DNA from: Candidatus Poribacteria bacterium
GTDB taxonomy: Bacteria > Poribacteria > DTPJ01 > WJIO01
DNA length: 14,918 nt
Assembly: GCA_014730235.1 (NCBI GenBank)
Contig: WJIO01000380.1
Coordinates: 1 to 14,918, forward strand
Direction: 5' to 3'
The first letter of the stretch is position 1; the number at the start of each line of letters is the position of its first letter. A program made the position numbers and the translations under genes. The notes under the pieces are model-generated. The model was given only the letters and a program-made list of their open reading frames with translations. It did no database searches and had not been told where the DNA came from. Below, one piece after another: positions 6,279 to 13,402 of the stretch.

Positions 6279-7742
6279 ATGGGCAGAAATAAAGCAAATA
6301 TACCTTTAGAAAAAGTTGATAATTACAGATGGCGCGTGCCATCCAGTTATATGCAGGGAATGCGTGTTGAAGGCCGGGTTTATGCAGATAATGAGCTGGT
6401 GAAAGTTATAAAGACAGATCAAAGCCTTCAGCAGGTAGCGAACGTAGCCCATTTACCGGGAATAGTGAAATATTCCCTGGCTATGCCTGATATTCACTGG
6501 GGATATGGATTTCCCATCGGTGGAGTAGCTGCTACTGATCCGGAAAATGACGGCGTTGTATCCCCCGGCGGCGTTGGTTACGATATAAACTGCGGAGTCC
6601 GCATGCTAAGGACAAATTTGGAAGCTAATGATATAAGAAGTAAGATGAAAGACCTGATCAATGCCATATTCGCCAAAATCCCATGTGGTGTGGGTGAAGA
6701 GGGTAATATATCCCTATCTCCACAGGAGGAGCGGGACGTATTAACCCAGGGTGCTGGCTGGGCTGTGAAAAACGGCTATGGCAGGCCTGACGACCTGGAC
6801 TTTACCGAGGCCAACGGATGCCTTAAAAATGCCGATCCCAAAGCTGTCAGCGGCAGGGCTTTTTCCAGGGGTAAAAGGCAGTTGGGAACCCTGGGTTCCG
6901 GTAACCATTTCCTGGAAGTTCAGAAGGTTGATAAAATATATCACCAGGAAGCTGCCAAGTTTATGGGTCTGGAAGAAGGTCAGGTTTCTGTGATGATCCA
7001 CTCCGGCTCAAGGGGATTTGGCCATCAGGTATGTGACGACTTTCTTAAAAGATGGGGAAATGTTACAAAGAAATATAATATCCAGATTCCTGATCGTCAG
7101 TTAGTCTGCGCCCCGGTGAATTCTTCGGATGGTCAGCAGTATTTGGCAGGGATGGCTGCCGCTGCTAACTACGCATGGGCTAACAGGCAATGCCTTATGC
7201 ACTGGACCCGGGAAGTTTTCCAGGACTTTTTTGGTATGACTGCCAGAGATTTAGGTCTTGAATTGATCTACGATATAGCTCATAATATAGCCAAGATTGA
7301 AACTCACAAGGTTGACGGTGAAGACCGCAAGCTTTGTGTGCATAGAAAAGGATCAACCAGGGCGTTTCCGCCGGGACATGCGGAAGTGCCTGATAAATAT
7401 AAATCCATAGGCCAGCCAGTTATAATCCCCGGAGATATGGGTACGGCTTCTTATATCCTGGTAGGAACCGAACTGGCTATGGAAGAGACCTTTGGAAGCA
7501 CCTGTCACGGTGCGGGTAGAATGTTAAGCCGCAGGGCAGCTATCAGATCCACAAAAGGAAGACCTCTGGCCCGGGAGTTGGAAGATATGGGCATTTTTGT
7601 AAGGGCTAGAGGCAGGACAACCCTCCAGGAGGAAGCTCCTGAGGCCTACAAAGATATTGATGAAGTTGTAAAAGCGGCTCATGAAGCCGGTATATCCCGC
7701 CGGGTGGCAAGAATGAAGCCCCTGGCAGTCATGAAAGGTTAA
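6279..7742 (+). CDS. rtcB: RNA-splicing ligase RtcB (GTP-dependent 3'-phosphate/5'-OH RNA ligase)
   Basis: A 487-residue full-length RtcB. The enzyme joins RNA ends carrying 2',3'-cyclic phosphate or 3'-phosphate to 5'-hydroxyl ends, using GTP and Mn2+. The metal and guanylylation residues are all present in family spacing: MPDIHWGYGFPIGG; GGVGYDINCGVR with Asp102 and Cys105; GSGNHFLEV with His209; HSGSRGFGH with His241; YDIAHNIAK with His335; and CHGAGR with His410, the residue that receives GMP. I chose the ATG at 6279 because GAGGTGA (6267-6273) is its ribosome-binding site; the GTG at 6270 lies inside that site. It sits 205 bases downstream of two tRNA genes and 26 bases upstream of serS, in keeping with a role in tRNA repair. 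No archease or RtcR regulator is visible, so repair or stress control must lie elsewhere or be absent. Confidence 0.97.
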   Translation: MGRNKANIPLEKVDNYRWRVPSSYMQGMRVEGRVYADNELVKVIKTDQSLQQVANVAHLPGIVKYSLAMPDIHWGYGFPIGGVAATDPENDGVVSPGGVGYDINCGVRMLRTNLEANDIRSKMKDLINAIFAKIPCGVGEEGNISLSPQEERDVLTQGAGWAVKNGYGRPDDLDFTEANGCLKNADPKAVSGRAFSRGKRQLGTLGSGNHFLEVQKVDKIYHQEAAKFMGLEEGQVSVMIHSGSRGFGHQVCDDFLKRWGNVTKKYNIQIPDRQLVCAPVNSSDGQQYLAGMAAAANYAWANRQCLMHWTREVFQDFFGMTARDLGLELIYDIAHNIAKIETHKVDGEDRKLCVHRKGSTRAFPPGHAEVPDKYKSIGQPVIIPGDMGTASYILVGTELAMEETFGSTCHGAGRMLSRRAAIRSTKGRPLARELEDMGIFVRARGRTTLQEEAPEAYKDIDEVVKAAHEAGISRRVARMKPLAVMKG

Positions 7743-7768
7743 AACTCAAGAAGGAGGGTAGATTCTCC

Positions 7769-9064
7769 ATGTTAGATCTAAAGTATATCAGGGAAAATGC
7801 AGACAAAGTCAGAGAAATGCTTCGGAATCGTAATCTCTCCGATTCCCTGAGTGATCTGGACAAACTTCTGGAATGTGACGAGAAGCGTCGAAATATACTG
7901 CCTGAATTGGAGCAACTCAGACATAAAAGAAACGAAGTTTCAAAGCAGATCGGTGCTTTGAAGCGGGAAAAAAAGGACGCTTCCAAGCAGATAGAAGATA
8001 TGCGTTTAACAAGAGATAGAATCCAGGAACTTGAGGAATCAGTCAGGTCACTGGATGAAAGTATAAGGGAGATCACCCTCGGTTTGCCCAACATGCTTCA
8101 CTCAAGTGTTCCTATCGGAGCTGACCCCAGTGAAAACGTGGTGGTTCGAACCTGGGGAGAAAAGCCGGAATTTGATTTTGAACCTGCACCCCACTGGGAA
8201 ATAGGCGAAACCCTGGGAATTCTGGATTTCGAGCGCGGCGCAAAACTGGCCGGTAGCAACTTTGTTTTATACAAAGGTCTGGGTGCAAGGCTTGAGCGGG
8301 CCCTGATAAGCTTGATGCTGGACCTGCATACCAATAAACATGGCTATACTGAGATACTTCCACCCTACATAGGAAATCGGATTATCCTTACAGGCAGCGG
8401 ACAACTTCCCAAGTTTGAGGATCAGGTGTATCAATGCGACAAAGGCATTGATTCAAAGGACGACCTTTTTCTTATCCCAACGGCTGAAGTTCCGTTGGCA
8501 AACTATCATTCAGGAGAAATACTTAACGGTGACGATTTACCCTTGAGATATACGGCGTTTACCCCATGCTTCCGAAGAGAAGCCGGGGCATATGGAAAAG
8601 ACACTCGAGGTCTTGTGCGTATACACCAGTTTAACAAGGTGGAAATGTTTAAATACACCAAGCCTGAAGATTCCTATGAAGAACTGGAATCAATGGTGAA
8701 GGACGCAGAGGAAGTACTTCAATTGCTGGAACTTCCATACCAAGTTACAAGCCTGTGTTCGGCGGATGTAAGCGCAGCCATGGCCAAGACCTATGACATC
8801 GAAGTCTGGATGCCGGGATTGAATAGATTCCAGGAAGTATCCTCGTGCAGCAACGGCGAGGAGTATCAAGCCCGAAGAACTAACATCAGATACCGTCCTG
8901 AACCGGGAAAATCTGTGGAATTTCCTCACATGCTCAACGGTTCGGGTGTTGCCACGCCCAGAACATTTATCGCTATACTGGAAAATTTCCAGCAGAAGGA
9001 CGGCTCTGTAATTATTCCCAAGGCCTTGCGTTCTTATATGAATGGGGTTGAGAAGATAGGCTGA
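7769..9064 (+). CDS. serS: Seryl-tRNA synthetase
   Basis: A 431-residue class II aminoacyl-tRNA synthetase of normal bacterial length. The N-terminal arm (about 28-105) is a charged coiled coil that would contact the long variable arm of tRNA-Ser. The catalytic domain shows the serine-binding TAE (238-240), motif 2 FTPCFRREAGAYGKDTRGL (264-282), the HQFNKVEMF segment, and motif 3 NGSGVATPRTFIAILEN (390-406). Motif 3 reads TPRTF where many SerRS have VGRTL, a variant that keeps the ATP-binding Arg. The ATG is well supported by AAGGAGGG (7751-7758). It is cotranscribed with rtcB (26-base gap). No T-box or other leader is present in that gap, so it is probably expressed with rtcB. Confidence 0.97.
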   Translation: MLDLKYIRENADKVREMLRNRNLSDSLSDLDKLLECDEKRRNILPELEQLRHKRNEVSKQIGALKREKKDASKQIEDMRLTRDRIQELEESVRSLDESIREITLGLPNMLHSSVPIGADPSENVVVRTWGEKPEFDFEPAPHWEIGETLGILDFERGAKLAGSNFVLYKGLGARLERALISLMLDLHTNKHGYTEILPPYIGNRIILTGSGQLPKFEDQVYQCDKGIDSKDDLFLIPTAEVPLANYHSGEILNGDDLPLRYTAFTPCFRREAGAYGKDTRGLVRIHQFNKVEMFKYTKPEDSYEELESMVKDAEEVLQLLELPYQVTSLCSADVSAAMAKTYDIEVWMPGLNRFQEVSSCSNGEEYQARRTNIRYRPEPGKSVEFPHMLNGSGVATPRTFIAILENFQQKDGSVIIPKALRSYMNGVEKIG

Positions 9065-9078
9065 TTTATTTTAATGAG

Positions 9079-9168
9079 AATAGCACACGGATTAGACGGA
9101 TGATACGGATTTTCATAGATTATACATGAAAATTTATCCGCGCTAATCCTTATTATCCGTGTTCTATT
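9079..9168. repeat. Imperfect inverted repeat (ACACGGAT type) between serS and the DUF433 gene
   Basis: The left arm (9079-9115) and right arm (9126-9168) are reverse-complementary with small gaps. The outer part AATAGCACACGGAT pairs with ATCCGTGTTCTATT, and the inner part TTTTCAT pairs with ATGAAAA around a 10-base loop. Both arms consist of degenerate CGGAT units. It differs in sequence from the TCATTCCTGC family. CGGAT-rich hairpins of this general kind occur as dispersed intergenic repeats in many bacterial genomes. A T-rich tail follows (TTTTTCTTTTT), so the structure could also end the rtcB-serS transcript. No target-site duplication is seen. Confidence 0.7.
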
Positions 9169-9192
9169 TTTCTTTTTCAGGAGTTGGTTAGT

Positions 9193-9411
9193 TTGAATCC
9201 TCTTCTTAAACGCATAATCACTAATCCAGAAATTTGTTTTGGTAAACCATGTATACGAGGAACCAGAATATGGGTTTCTCTTATTCTCGATCTTCTTTCT
9301 GTTGGTACAGAAATTGATGATATAATAAGTGAATACCCAGAACTAACGAAAGATGATATTTATGCATCTATAGCTTATGGCGCAGAGATGAATAATATTA
9401 TACCTATCTAA
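9193..9411 (+). CDS. DUF433 domain protein (antitoxin-like), without a recognisable toxin partner
   Basis: A 72-residue protein covering the whole DUF433 domain. The pattern RIITNPEICFGKPCIRGTRI, then LDLLSVGTEIDDIISEYPELTKDDIYASIAYG, is characteristic; the second half is a predicted helix-turn-helix. Family members often act as the antitoxin-like partner of a PIN-like DUF5615 protein encoded just downstream. Here the next gene is a methyltransferase, so it looks orphaned. I place the start at TTG 9193, since AGGAG at 9179-9183 is 9 bases upstream; a TTG at 9184 lies directly against that site. The gene is AT-rich and sits next to a dispersed inverted repeat, which is compatible with horizontal transfer. 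It ends 12 bases before the methyltransferase and is probably cotranscribed. Confidence 0.85.
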   Translation: MNPLLKRIITNPEICFGKPCIRGTRIWVSLILDLLSVGTEIDDIISEYPELTKDDIYASIAYGAEMNNIIPI

Positions 9412-9423
9412 GGGGATTTATGA

Positions 9424-10185
9424 ATGTCAGACATGGCCCATCCATATACGAAGTTTGCAGCGGCATATGATCAGATGATGGAAAATGTAGATTATGACCG
9501 ATGGGCAGATTATATTGATCGCTTGTTTTCGTTTTACAATCATCACCCCAAGCGGGTGCTGGATATTGCATGTGGAACTGGTTCAGCCACCATCAAGCTG
9601 GCGGAAAAGGGATACCAGATGTCCGGCACTGACCGGGCTTTGGAGATGCTTATATGGGCCAGGGAGAAAGCTGAGAAGAATAAACTGCATTTGACACTGT
9701 GGCAGCAGGATATGAGATATCTCAGCATCAAAAAGCCTTATTATGATGCGGCTCTATGTCTTTATGACAGCATAAATTATATAACGACTGAAGAGGAGAT
9801 GCTGGAGTTTTTCCACAGGGTAAATGAAGCCCTTAGGCCCAAAGGTATGTTTATATTTGATGTTACCACTGAACATAACATTGTTAAGCATTTCCACCGA
9901 CAGACTTTTGCTGAGAGCTATGATGATTTTTCATATATATGGCGAAATCTTTATTTCCATCAGGAGAAAGTCTGCAAAACTATACTTACTTTCTTTTTGA
10001 AAGAAGACGATCATTACGGAAAATATGAGGAGCTTCATATTCAAAAGATTTACTCGATCAAGCAAATGAAGAAAATGCTGGATGATTCAGGTTTTAAGCT
10101 TTTAAGCTCATTTGATGCCTTTACGTTTAACAGATGGGGCAGGACTTCTGAGCGCATAAATTTAACCGCTGTGAAAAACGATTAA
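9424..10185 (+). CDS. Class I SAM-dependent methyltransferase
   Basis: A 253-residue methyltransferase with a Rossmann-like fold. An N-terminal YTKFAAAYDQMMENVDYDRWADYI (8-31) is typical of YqeM-like small-molecule methyltransferases. Motif I is VLDIACGTGSATIKLAEKG (45-63), which binds S-adenosylmethionine, with Asp70 at the end of strand 2. The segment WQQDMRYL precedes DAALCLYDSINYI, the motif IV region. The C-terminal half (YIWRNLYFHQEK to the end) is a beta-rich substrate region as in that subfamily. The substrate is unknown. The ATG is supported by AGGGGA (9411-9416). It lies in a run of four closely spaced genes ending at the terminator near 12000, so the DUF2007-like protein and the Gfo/Idh/MocA oxidoreductase are its likely expression partners. 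Confidence 0.9.
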   Translation: MSDMAHPYTKFAAAYDQMMENVDYDRWADYIDRLFSFYNHHPKRVLDIACGTGSATIKLAEKGYQMSGTDRALEMLIWAREKAEKNKLHLTLWQQDMRYLSIKKPYYDAALCLYDSINYITTEEEMLEFFHRVNEALRPKGMFIFDVTTEHNIVKHFHRQTFAESYDDFSYIWRNLYFHQEKVCKTILTFFLKEDDHYGKYEELHIQKIYSIKQMKKMLDDSGFKLLSSFDAFTFNRWGRTSERINLTAVKND

Positions 10186-10210
10186 CCTTTACCTGAAGGC
10201 GGTGCAGAAA

Positions 10211-10855
10211 ATGTTTGGTATATTTTCAAAGCGTAGAAAAAAAAGGGAAAATTTGACTGTGGTATACAGCACCAGAGACGACTGGGAAGCGGAGGTTGTC
10301 AGAACTGCTTTGCTGAATGAAGGCATCAAGGCTTATGTGGAAATCATAAAAGACGAAGACAAGAATCGAAAGACGACAGTCTCTGTGCCTGCTGCCAAGT
10401 TAAAAGAAGCGGAGATGGTTATACGCAGAACTTCCCTTGTAATAATGAATAAAGAAAACATAATAGCCGAACAGGAAGAGCGGGAGAAAAACGCATCAAA
10501 GCAAGAAAAAGAAAAAAAGACTGAGGAGCAATATACGGAAGTTGCCGAAAAGAAACCTGTGGGAGAGCCGGAACTGCTAGCGGAAAAAGACGGAACTGGT
10601 AAGATATTATATTATGAAGAAGCTGATCAGTATGAGTTAAGGTTGGAGTTTGAATTCTACAAAAAATCCCATTTTATGCCTGCGGAAGAATGGGAGGAAT
10701 TTATTGATTTCAGTGCCCAAAGGCAGGAATTCTTTATACTGCTAAAGGAAAAATATCCTCAATTAGCGTCTTTGGTAAAAGAAAATAAAATGCGCGCAGA
10801 TTTATTGAAACTTATTGAATATTCCTACGGAAAAAGCACCCCACCAAAAAATTGA
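10211..10855 (+). CDS. DUF2007-type N-terminal domain with charged linker and unknown C-terminal domain
   Basis: A 214-residue soluble protein. The first segment is basic (SKRRKKRE, 6-13). Residues about 14-75 (LTVVYSTRDDWEAEVVRTALLNEGIKAYV, then VSVPAAKLKEAEMVI) fit DUF2007, a small ferredoxin-like alpha/beta domain annotated as a putative signal-transducing module. A Lys/Glu-rich helical linker follows (about 85-115). The C-terminal domain (about 125-208), beginning ILYYEEADQYELRLEFEFYKK, is one I do not recognise. I chose the ATG at 10211, 7 bases after AAGGCGGT (10196-10203); the GTG at 10202 falls within that site. No membrane segment is seen. It lies 25 bases after the methyltransferase and 61 before the oxidoreductase. 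Function unknown; the DUF2007 assignment is by pattern. Confidence 0.7.
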   Translation: MFGIFSKRRKKRENLTVVYSTRDDWEAEVVRTALLNEGIKAYVEIIKDEDKNRKTTVSVPAAKLKEAEMVIRRTSLVIMNKENIIAEQEEREKNASKQEKEKKTEEQYTEVAEKKPVGEPELLAEKDGTGKILYYEEADQYELRLEFEFYKKSHFMPAEEWEEFIDFSAQRQEFFILLKEKYPQLASLVKENKMRADLLKLIEYSYGKSTPPKN

Positions 10856-10916
10856 ATATTGGTTACTCCTGTATTAAATCTTATTTACAAAATCAAAGTT
10901 ATGAAAGGGAAAATGT

Positions 10917-11978
10917 ATGGCAGATTCAAAACCTATTAAAATTGGTCTTGCGGGTCTTGGTCGGGCAGGCCGGGGTATGCACATCAGGGAACTGGAAGCG
11001 AGAAAGGACAAGTTTCAGGTTGAGGCTGTATGTGATGTTATAGAAGAACGCCGCAATCAGCTTGCTGAGCAGTTAGGATGTAAGGCCTACGCAAATGTTA
11101 AAGACCTGATCGTCGATCCCGATGTGGAAATGGTTGACATTGCTACCCGATCATGCGACCATTACGACCATGCAAAAATGGCCCTGGAAGCCGGTAAGGA
11201 TGTCTTTCTGGAAAAACCCATGACATGTACCTACAAAGAGGCTGTTTCTCTCAGAGATATTTCCAAAGGTTCTGAGGGCAACCTTTATATAAGGCAGAAT
11301 CGCCGTTTTGAACCGGGTTTCCAGCATATCCGGGAGATTATGGCTTCGGGAATACTGGGTGATATATACGAGATCAAACTGCGAAGGGTTAGTTATTCCC
11401 GCCGGGATGACTGGCAGACTATCATCGAATTCGGTGGTGGGCAGCTTCTAAACTGGGGGCCTCATATCATAGATCATGGTCTGCAGTTTCTGGACTCACC
11501 CCTGAAAGATATTTGGAGCGAACTCAAGCTAATAGCTGCTGTAGGTGATGCAGAAGACCACCTCAAGATTATTCTTAAAGGTGAAAACGATCGCATTGTA
11601 GACCTGGAAATCAGCGGCGGAGCAGCTATATCCGAACCGGAATATCTGCTTTGGGGAACAAAAGGCGCGCTTAAATGTGCTGGTAACAAGATAACCATGA
11701 AATACCTTGACCCCAATGCCGAACTCGCGCCCCGCAAGCTAAATCCCGGAACTCCGGAAGGAGGGTTCGGCAGTCCTGATTCCCTGCCCTGGATCGAGGA
11801 AAATATTGACGTAAATCCTCAGAAAAAAGTCAGCATGAGCGGTATATGGGATGAGCTTTATAAGGCAGTTCGGGAAGATATCCCCTTCCCGGTTAAGCTG
11901 GACGAAGCTGTAGAGATAATGAAAGTTGTATCAGCAGCTAAAGAAGACACTGAGTTTTATTATGCCGGAAGAGTTTAA
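10917..11978 (+). CDS. Gfo/Idh/MocA-family NAD(P)-dependent oxidoreductase
   Basis: A 353-residue oxidoreductase of typical family length. The N-terminal Rossmann domain starts IKIGLAGLGRAGRGMHIREL (7-26, dinucleotide-binding G-x-G-x-x-G type). It continues with VEAVCD at the end of strand 2, MVDIATRS, and the LEKP motif (98-101) carrying the catalytic Lys100. The C-terminal alpha/beta domain includes GGGQLLNWGPHIIDHGLQFL (173-192), where Asp186/His187 occupy the region of the family's second catalytic motif. Such enzymes oxidise or reduce sugars, inositols or their derivatives; the substrate cannot be told. The ATG has AAAGGGA about 6 bases upstream. It is the last gene of its operon: a strong hairpin terminator begins 5 bases after the stop. 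A link with the UroD-like gene at the left of the window, a frequent companion class in carbohydrate clusters, is only speculative. Confidence 0.93.
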   Translation: MADSKPIKIGLAGLGRAGRGMHIRELEARKDKFQVEAVCDVIEERRNQLAEQLGCKAYANVKDLIVDPDVEMVDIATRSCDHYDHAKMALEAGKDVFLEKPMTCTYKEAVSLRDISKGSEGNLYIRQNRRFEPGFQHIREIMASGILGDIYEIKLRRVSYSRRDDWQTIIEFGGGQLLNWGPHIIDHGLQFLDSPLKDIWSELKLIAAVGDAEDHLKIILKGENDRIVDLEISGGAAISEPEYLLWGTKGALKCAGNKITMKYLDPNAELAPRKLNPGTPEGGFGSPDSLPWIEENIDVNPQKKVSMSGIWDELYKAVREDIPFPVKLDEAVEIMKVVSAAKEDTEFYYAGRV

Positions 11979-11983
11979 ATCCT

Positions 11984-12023
11984 AAAAGCAATCTCAAGGG
12001 GGATGAGGTTGCTTTTATTTTTT
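11984..12023 (+). terminator. Rho-independent terminator after the Gfo/Idh/MocA gene
   Basis: A 13-bp stem, AAAAGCAATCTCA (11984-11996) with TGAGGTTGCTTTT (12004-12016), has one G-U pair and loop AGGGGGA. A T6 tract follows (12018-12023). It starts 5 bases past the stop codon and is the clearest terminator in the window. Confidence 0.9.
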
Positions 12024-12072
12024 CAAAAAGGTAAAGAAGGACCTGGGGGATTTAGTTTGGTTTAATCGTTTT

Positions 12073-12191
12073 GGCTATTCCGGGTTCAGTGTGGTAAAGA
12101 TAAGAAACTTCTTTATGCCGTCATTCCTGCTTTTGCAGGAATGACAAGCTTAGAGAATTTCAACTATAACCACACTAAATCCGGAATAACC
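12073..12191. mobile_element. MITE-like element, copy D (119 bp) with 8-bp target-site duplication
   Basis: Inverted ends: left GGCTATTCCGGGTTCAGTG, right reverse-complemented GGTTATTCCGGATTTAGTG (16 of 19 identical). The central hairpin is an 11-bp perfect stem, GTCATTCCTGC-TTTT-GCAGGAATGAC (12120-12145). An exact 8-base direct repeat, ATCGTTTT, abuts both ends (12065-12072 and 12192-12199), as expected for a target-site duplication. It lacks the outer arms seen in copies A and C. It lies between the Gfo/Idh/MocA terminator and the phosphoinositide-PLC-like gene, ending 52 bases before that gene's start. No coding capacity. Confidence 0.85.
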
Positions 12192-12243
12192 ATCGTTTTA
12201 AACAATATGGATTATAAAATCCCTTGAAGAAAGGAAATTTAAA

Positions 12244-13383
12244 TTGCGAGTAAGAATCCTTTTAGTGGCAACCTTCTTTGCCTTCAGCTTTTCTCTGTTT
12301 TGTATAGGACAAGCAGACGAAAATATGGAGTGGATGAATAAGAACATAAAGATTAACCAGATACAGGTATTTGGTAGCCACAATAGCTACAAAGAAGCTA
12401 TTGCCCCTGCGTTGATGGAGATGATCAAAGCGGAAAACCCAAAACTTGCCAGGGAGTTGGACTACAGCCATATTTCCCTTACTGAGCAGCTTAACCTTGG
12501 TCTTCGGAAACTGGAAATTGATATTTACTACGATCCCGAAGGCGTTAGATACGCAAAACCTTATGGGATTACCAAGCTAAAAGAGATGGGACTACCCACA
12601 GGGCCCGAATATGATCCTGAAGGCTTAATGCTTAAGCCGGGATTTAAGGTGCTGCATATTCAGGATATTGATTTCCGCAGTAACTGCCTGACCCTGAAAA
12701 TATGTCTTGAAGAATTAAAAGCCTGGTCAGATGCCCACCCAACACACTTTCCTATAGTTATCACCATGAACACCAATGATGGTATAATTGACAAACCCGA
12801 TTATACCCGTCCTGTTCCTTACGATACCGAAGCCTACGATGAACTGGACAAGGAATTCCTGTCAGTTTTTCCCGCCGAAAGGATCATAAAGCCTGATGAC
12901 GTAAGAGGCGATTATGAAACCCTGGAAGAAGCCGTTCTCGCTCATAACTGGCCGACTCTGGGAGAAGCCCGGGGTAAGATCATGTTTGTGCTGGATCAAA
13001 GTAACCATAAGCTGGAGGCTTATGCCAAAGGTCATCCATCGTTAAAAGACAGGATAATGTTTGTCAATGCCACAGAAGGAAGGCCAGAGGCGGCTTTTCG
13101 TATTGTAAACGATCCCATTAAAGACTTTGATTATATAAGCCAGTTGGTGAAAAAAGGTTACATTGTTCGTACAAGGGCCGACGCCGGTACAGAAGAAGCC
13201 CGAACCGGTGATACAACACGCAGGGAAAAAGCCTTTGCCTGCGGCGCGCATATCGTAAGCACGGATTATTATAATCCTGATCCCAGGTTTGGAACTGGCT
13301 ATAAAGTAGAACTCCCCGGCGGCGTTGTTGCCCGATGGAATCCCCTGTTTGAGGACATGCCGGATTTCCCGCCTGCGGAATAG
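12244..13383 (+). CDS. Exported Ca2+-dependent phosphoinositide-specific phospholipase C-like protein
   Basis: A 379-residue protein of the bacterial Ca2+-dependent phosphatidylinositol phospholipase C group (PI-PLC-C1 type, TIM-barrel phosphodiesterase). The N-terminus MRVRILLVATFFAFSFSLF is a Sec signal peptide, cut probably near GQA-DE (21-25); SLFC is a poor lipobox, so I favour a free exported form. The catalytic region shows QVFGSHNSYK with His46, LRKLEIDIYYDPEG with Glu91 and Asp93 as likely metal ligands, and LHIQDIDFRSNC with the second His138. Later segments IVITMNTNDG, FVLDQSN and VRTRADAGTEEART complete the barrel, ending VVARWNPLFEDMP. Likely role: cleavage of phosphodiester-linked lipids or polyols outside the cytoplasm. 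The start is TTG, with AAGGAA 8 bases upstream (12231-12236). It is alone in its transcript and runs convergently into the radical SAM gene, with only 19 bases between the two stops. Confidence 0.88.
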   Translation: MRVRILLVATFFAFSFSLFCIGQADENMEWMNKNIKINQIQVFGSHNSYKEAIAPALMEMIKAENPKLARELDYSHISLTEQLNLGLRKLEIDIYYDPEGVRYAKPYGITKLKEMGLPTGPEYDPEGLMLKPGFKVLHIQDIDFRSNCLTLKICLEELKAWSDAHPTHFPIVITMNTNDGIIDKPDYTRPVPYDTEAYDELDKEFLSVFPAERIIKPDDVRGDYETLEEAVLAHNWPTLGEARGKIMFVLDQSNHKLEAYAKGHPSLKDRIMFVNATEGRPEAAFRIVNDPIKDFDYISQLVKKGYIVRTRADAGTEEARTGDTTRREKAFACGAHIVSTDYYNPDPRFGTGYKVELPGGVVARWNPLFEDMPDFPPAE

Positions 13384-13402
13384 GTTTTAGGTTAATAAAA
13401 AT

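Noticed and set aside
12213-12218. TATAAA just downstream of copy D as the -10 box of the PLC-like gene
   Set aside because: The position is suitable for the TTG start at 12244, but no acceptable -35 box lies 16-18 bases upstream, so I did not list a promoter.
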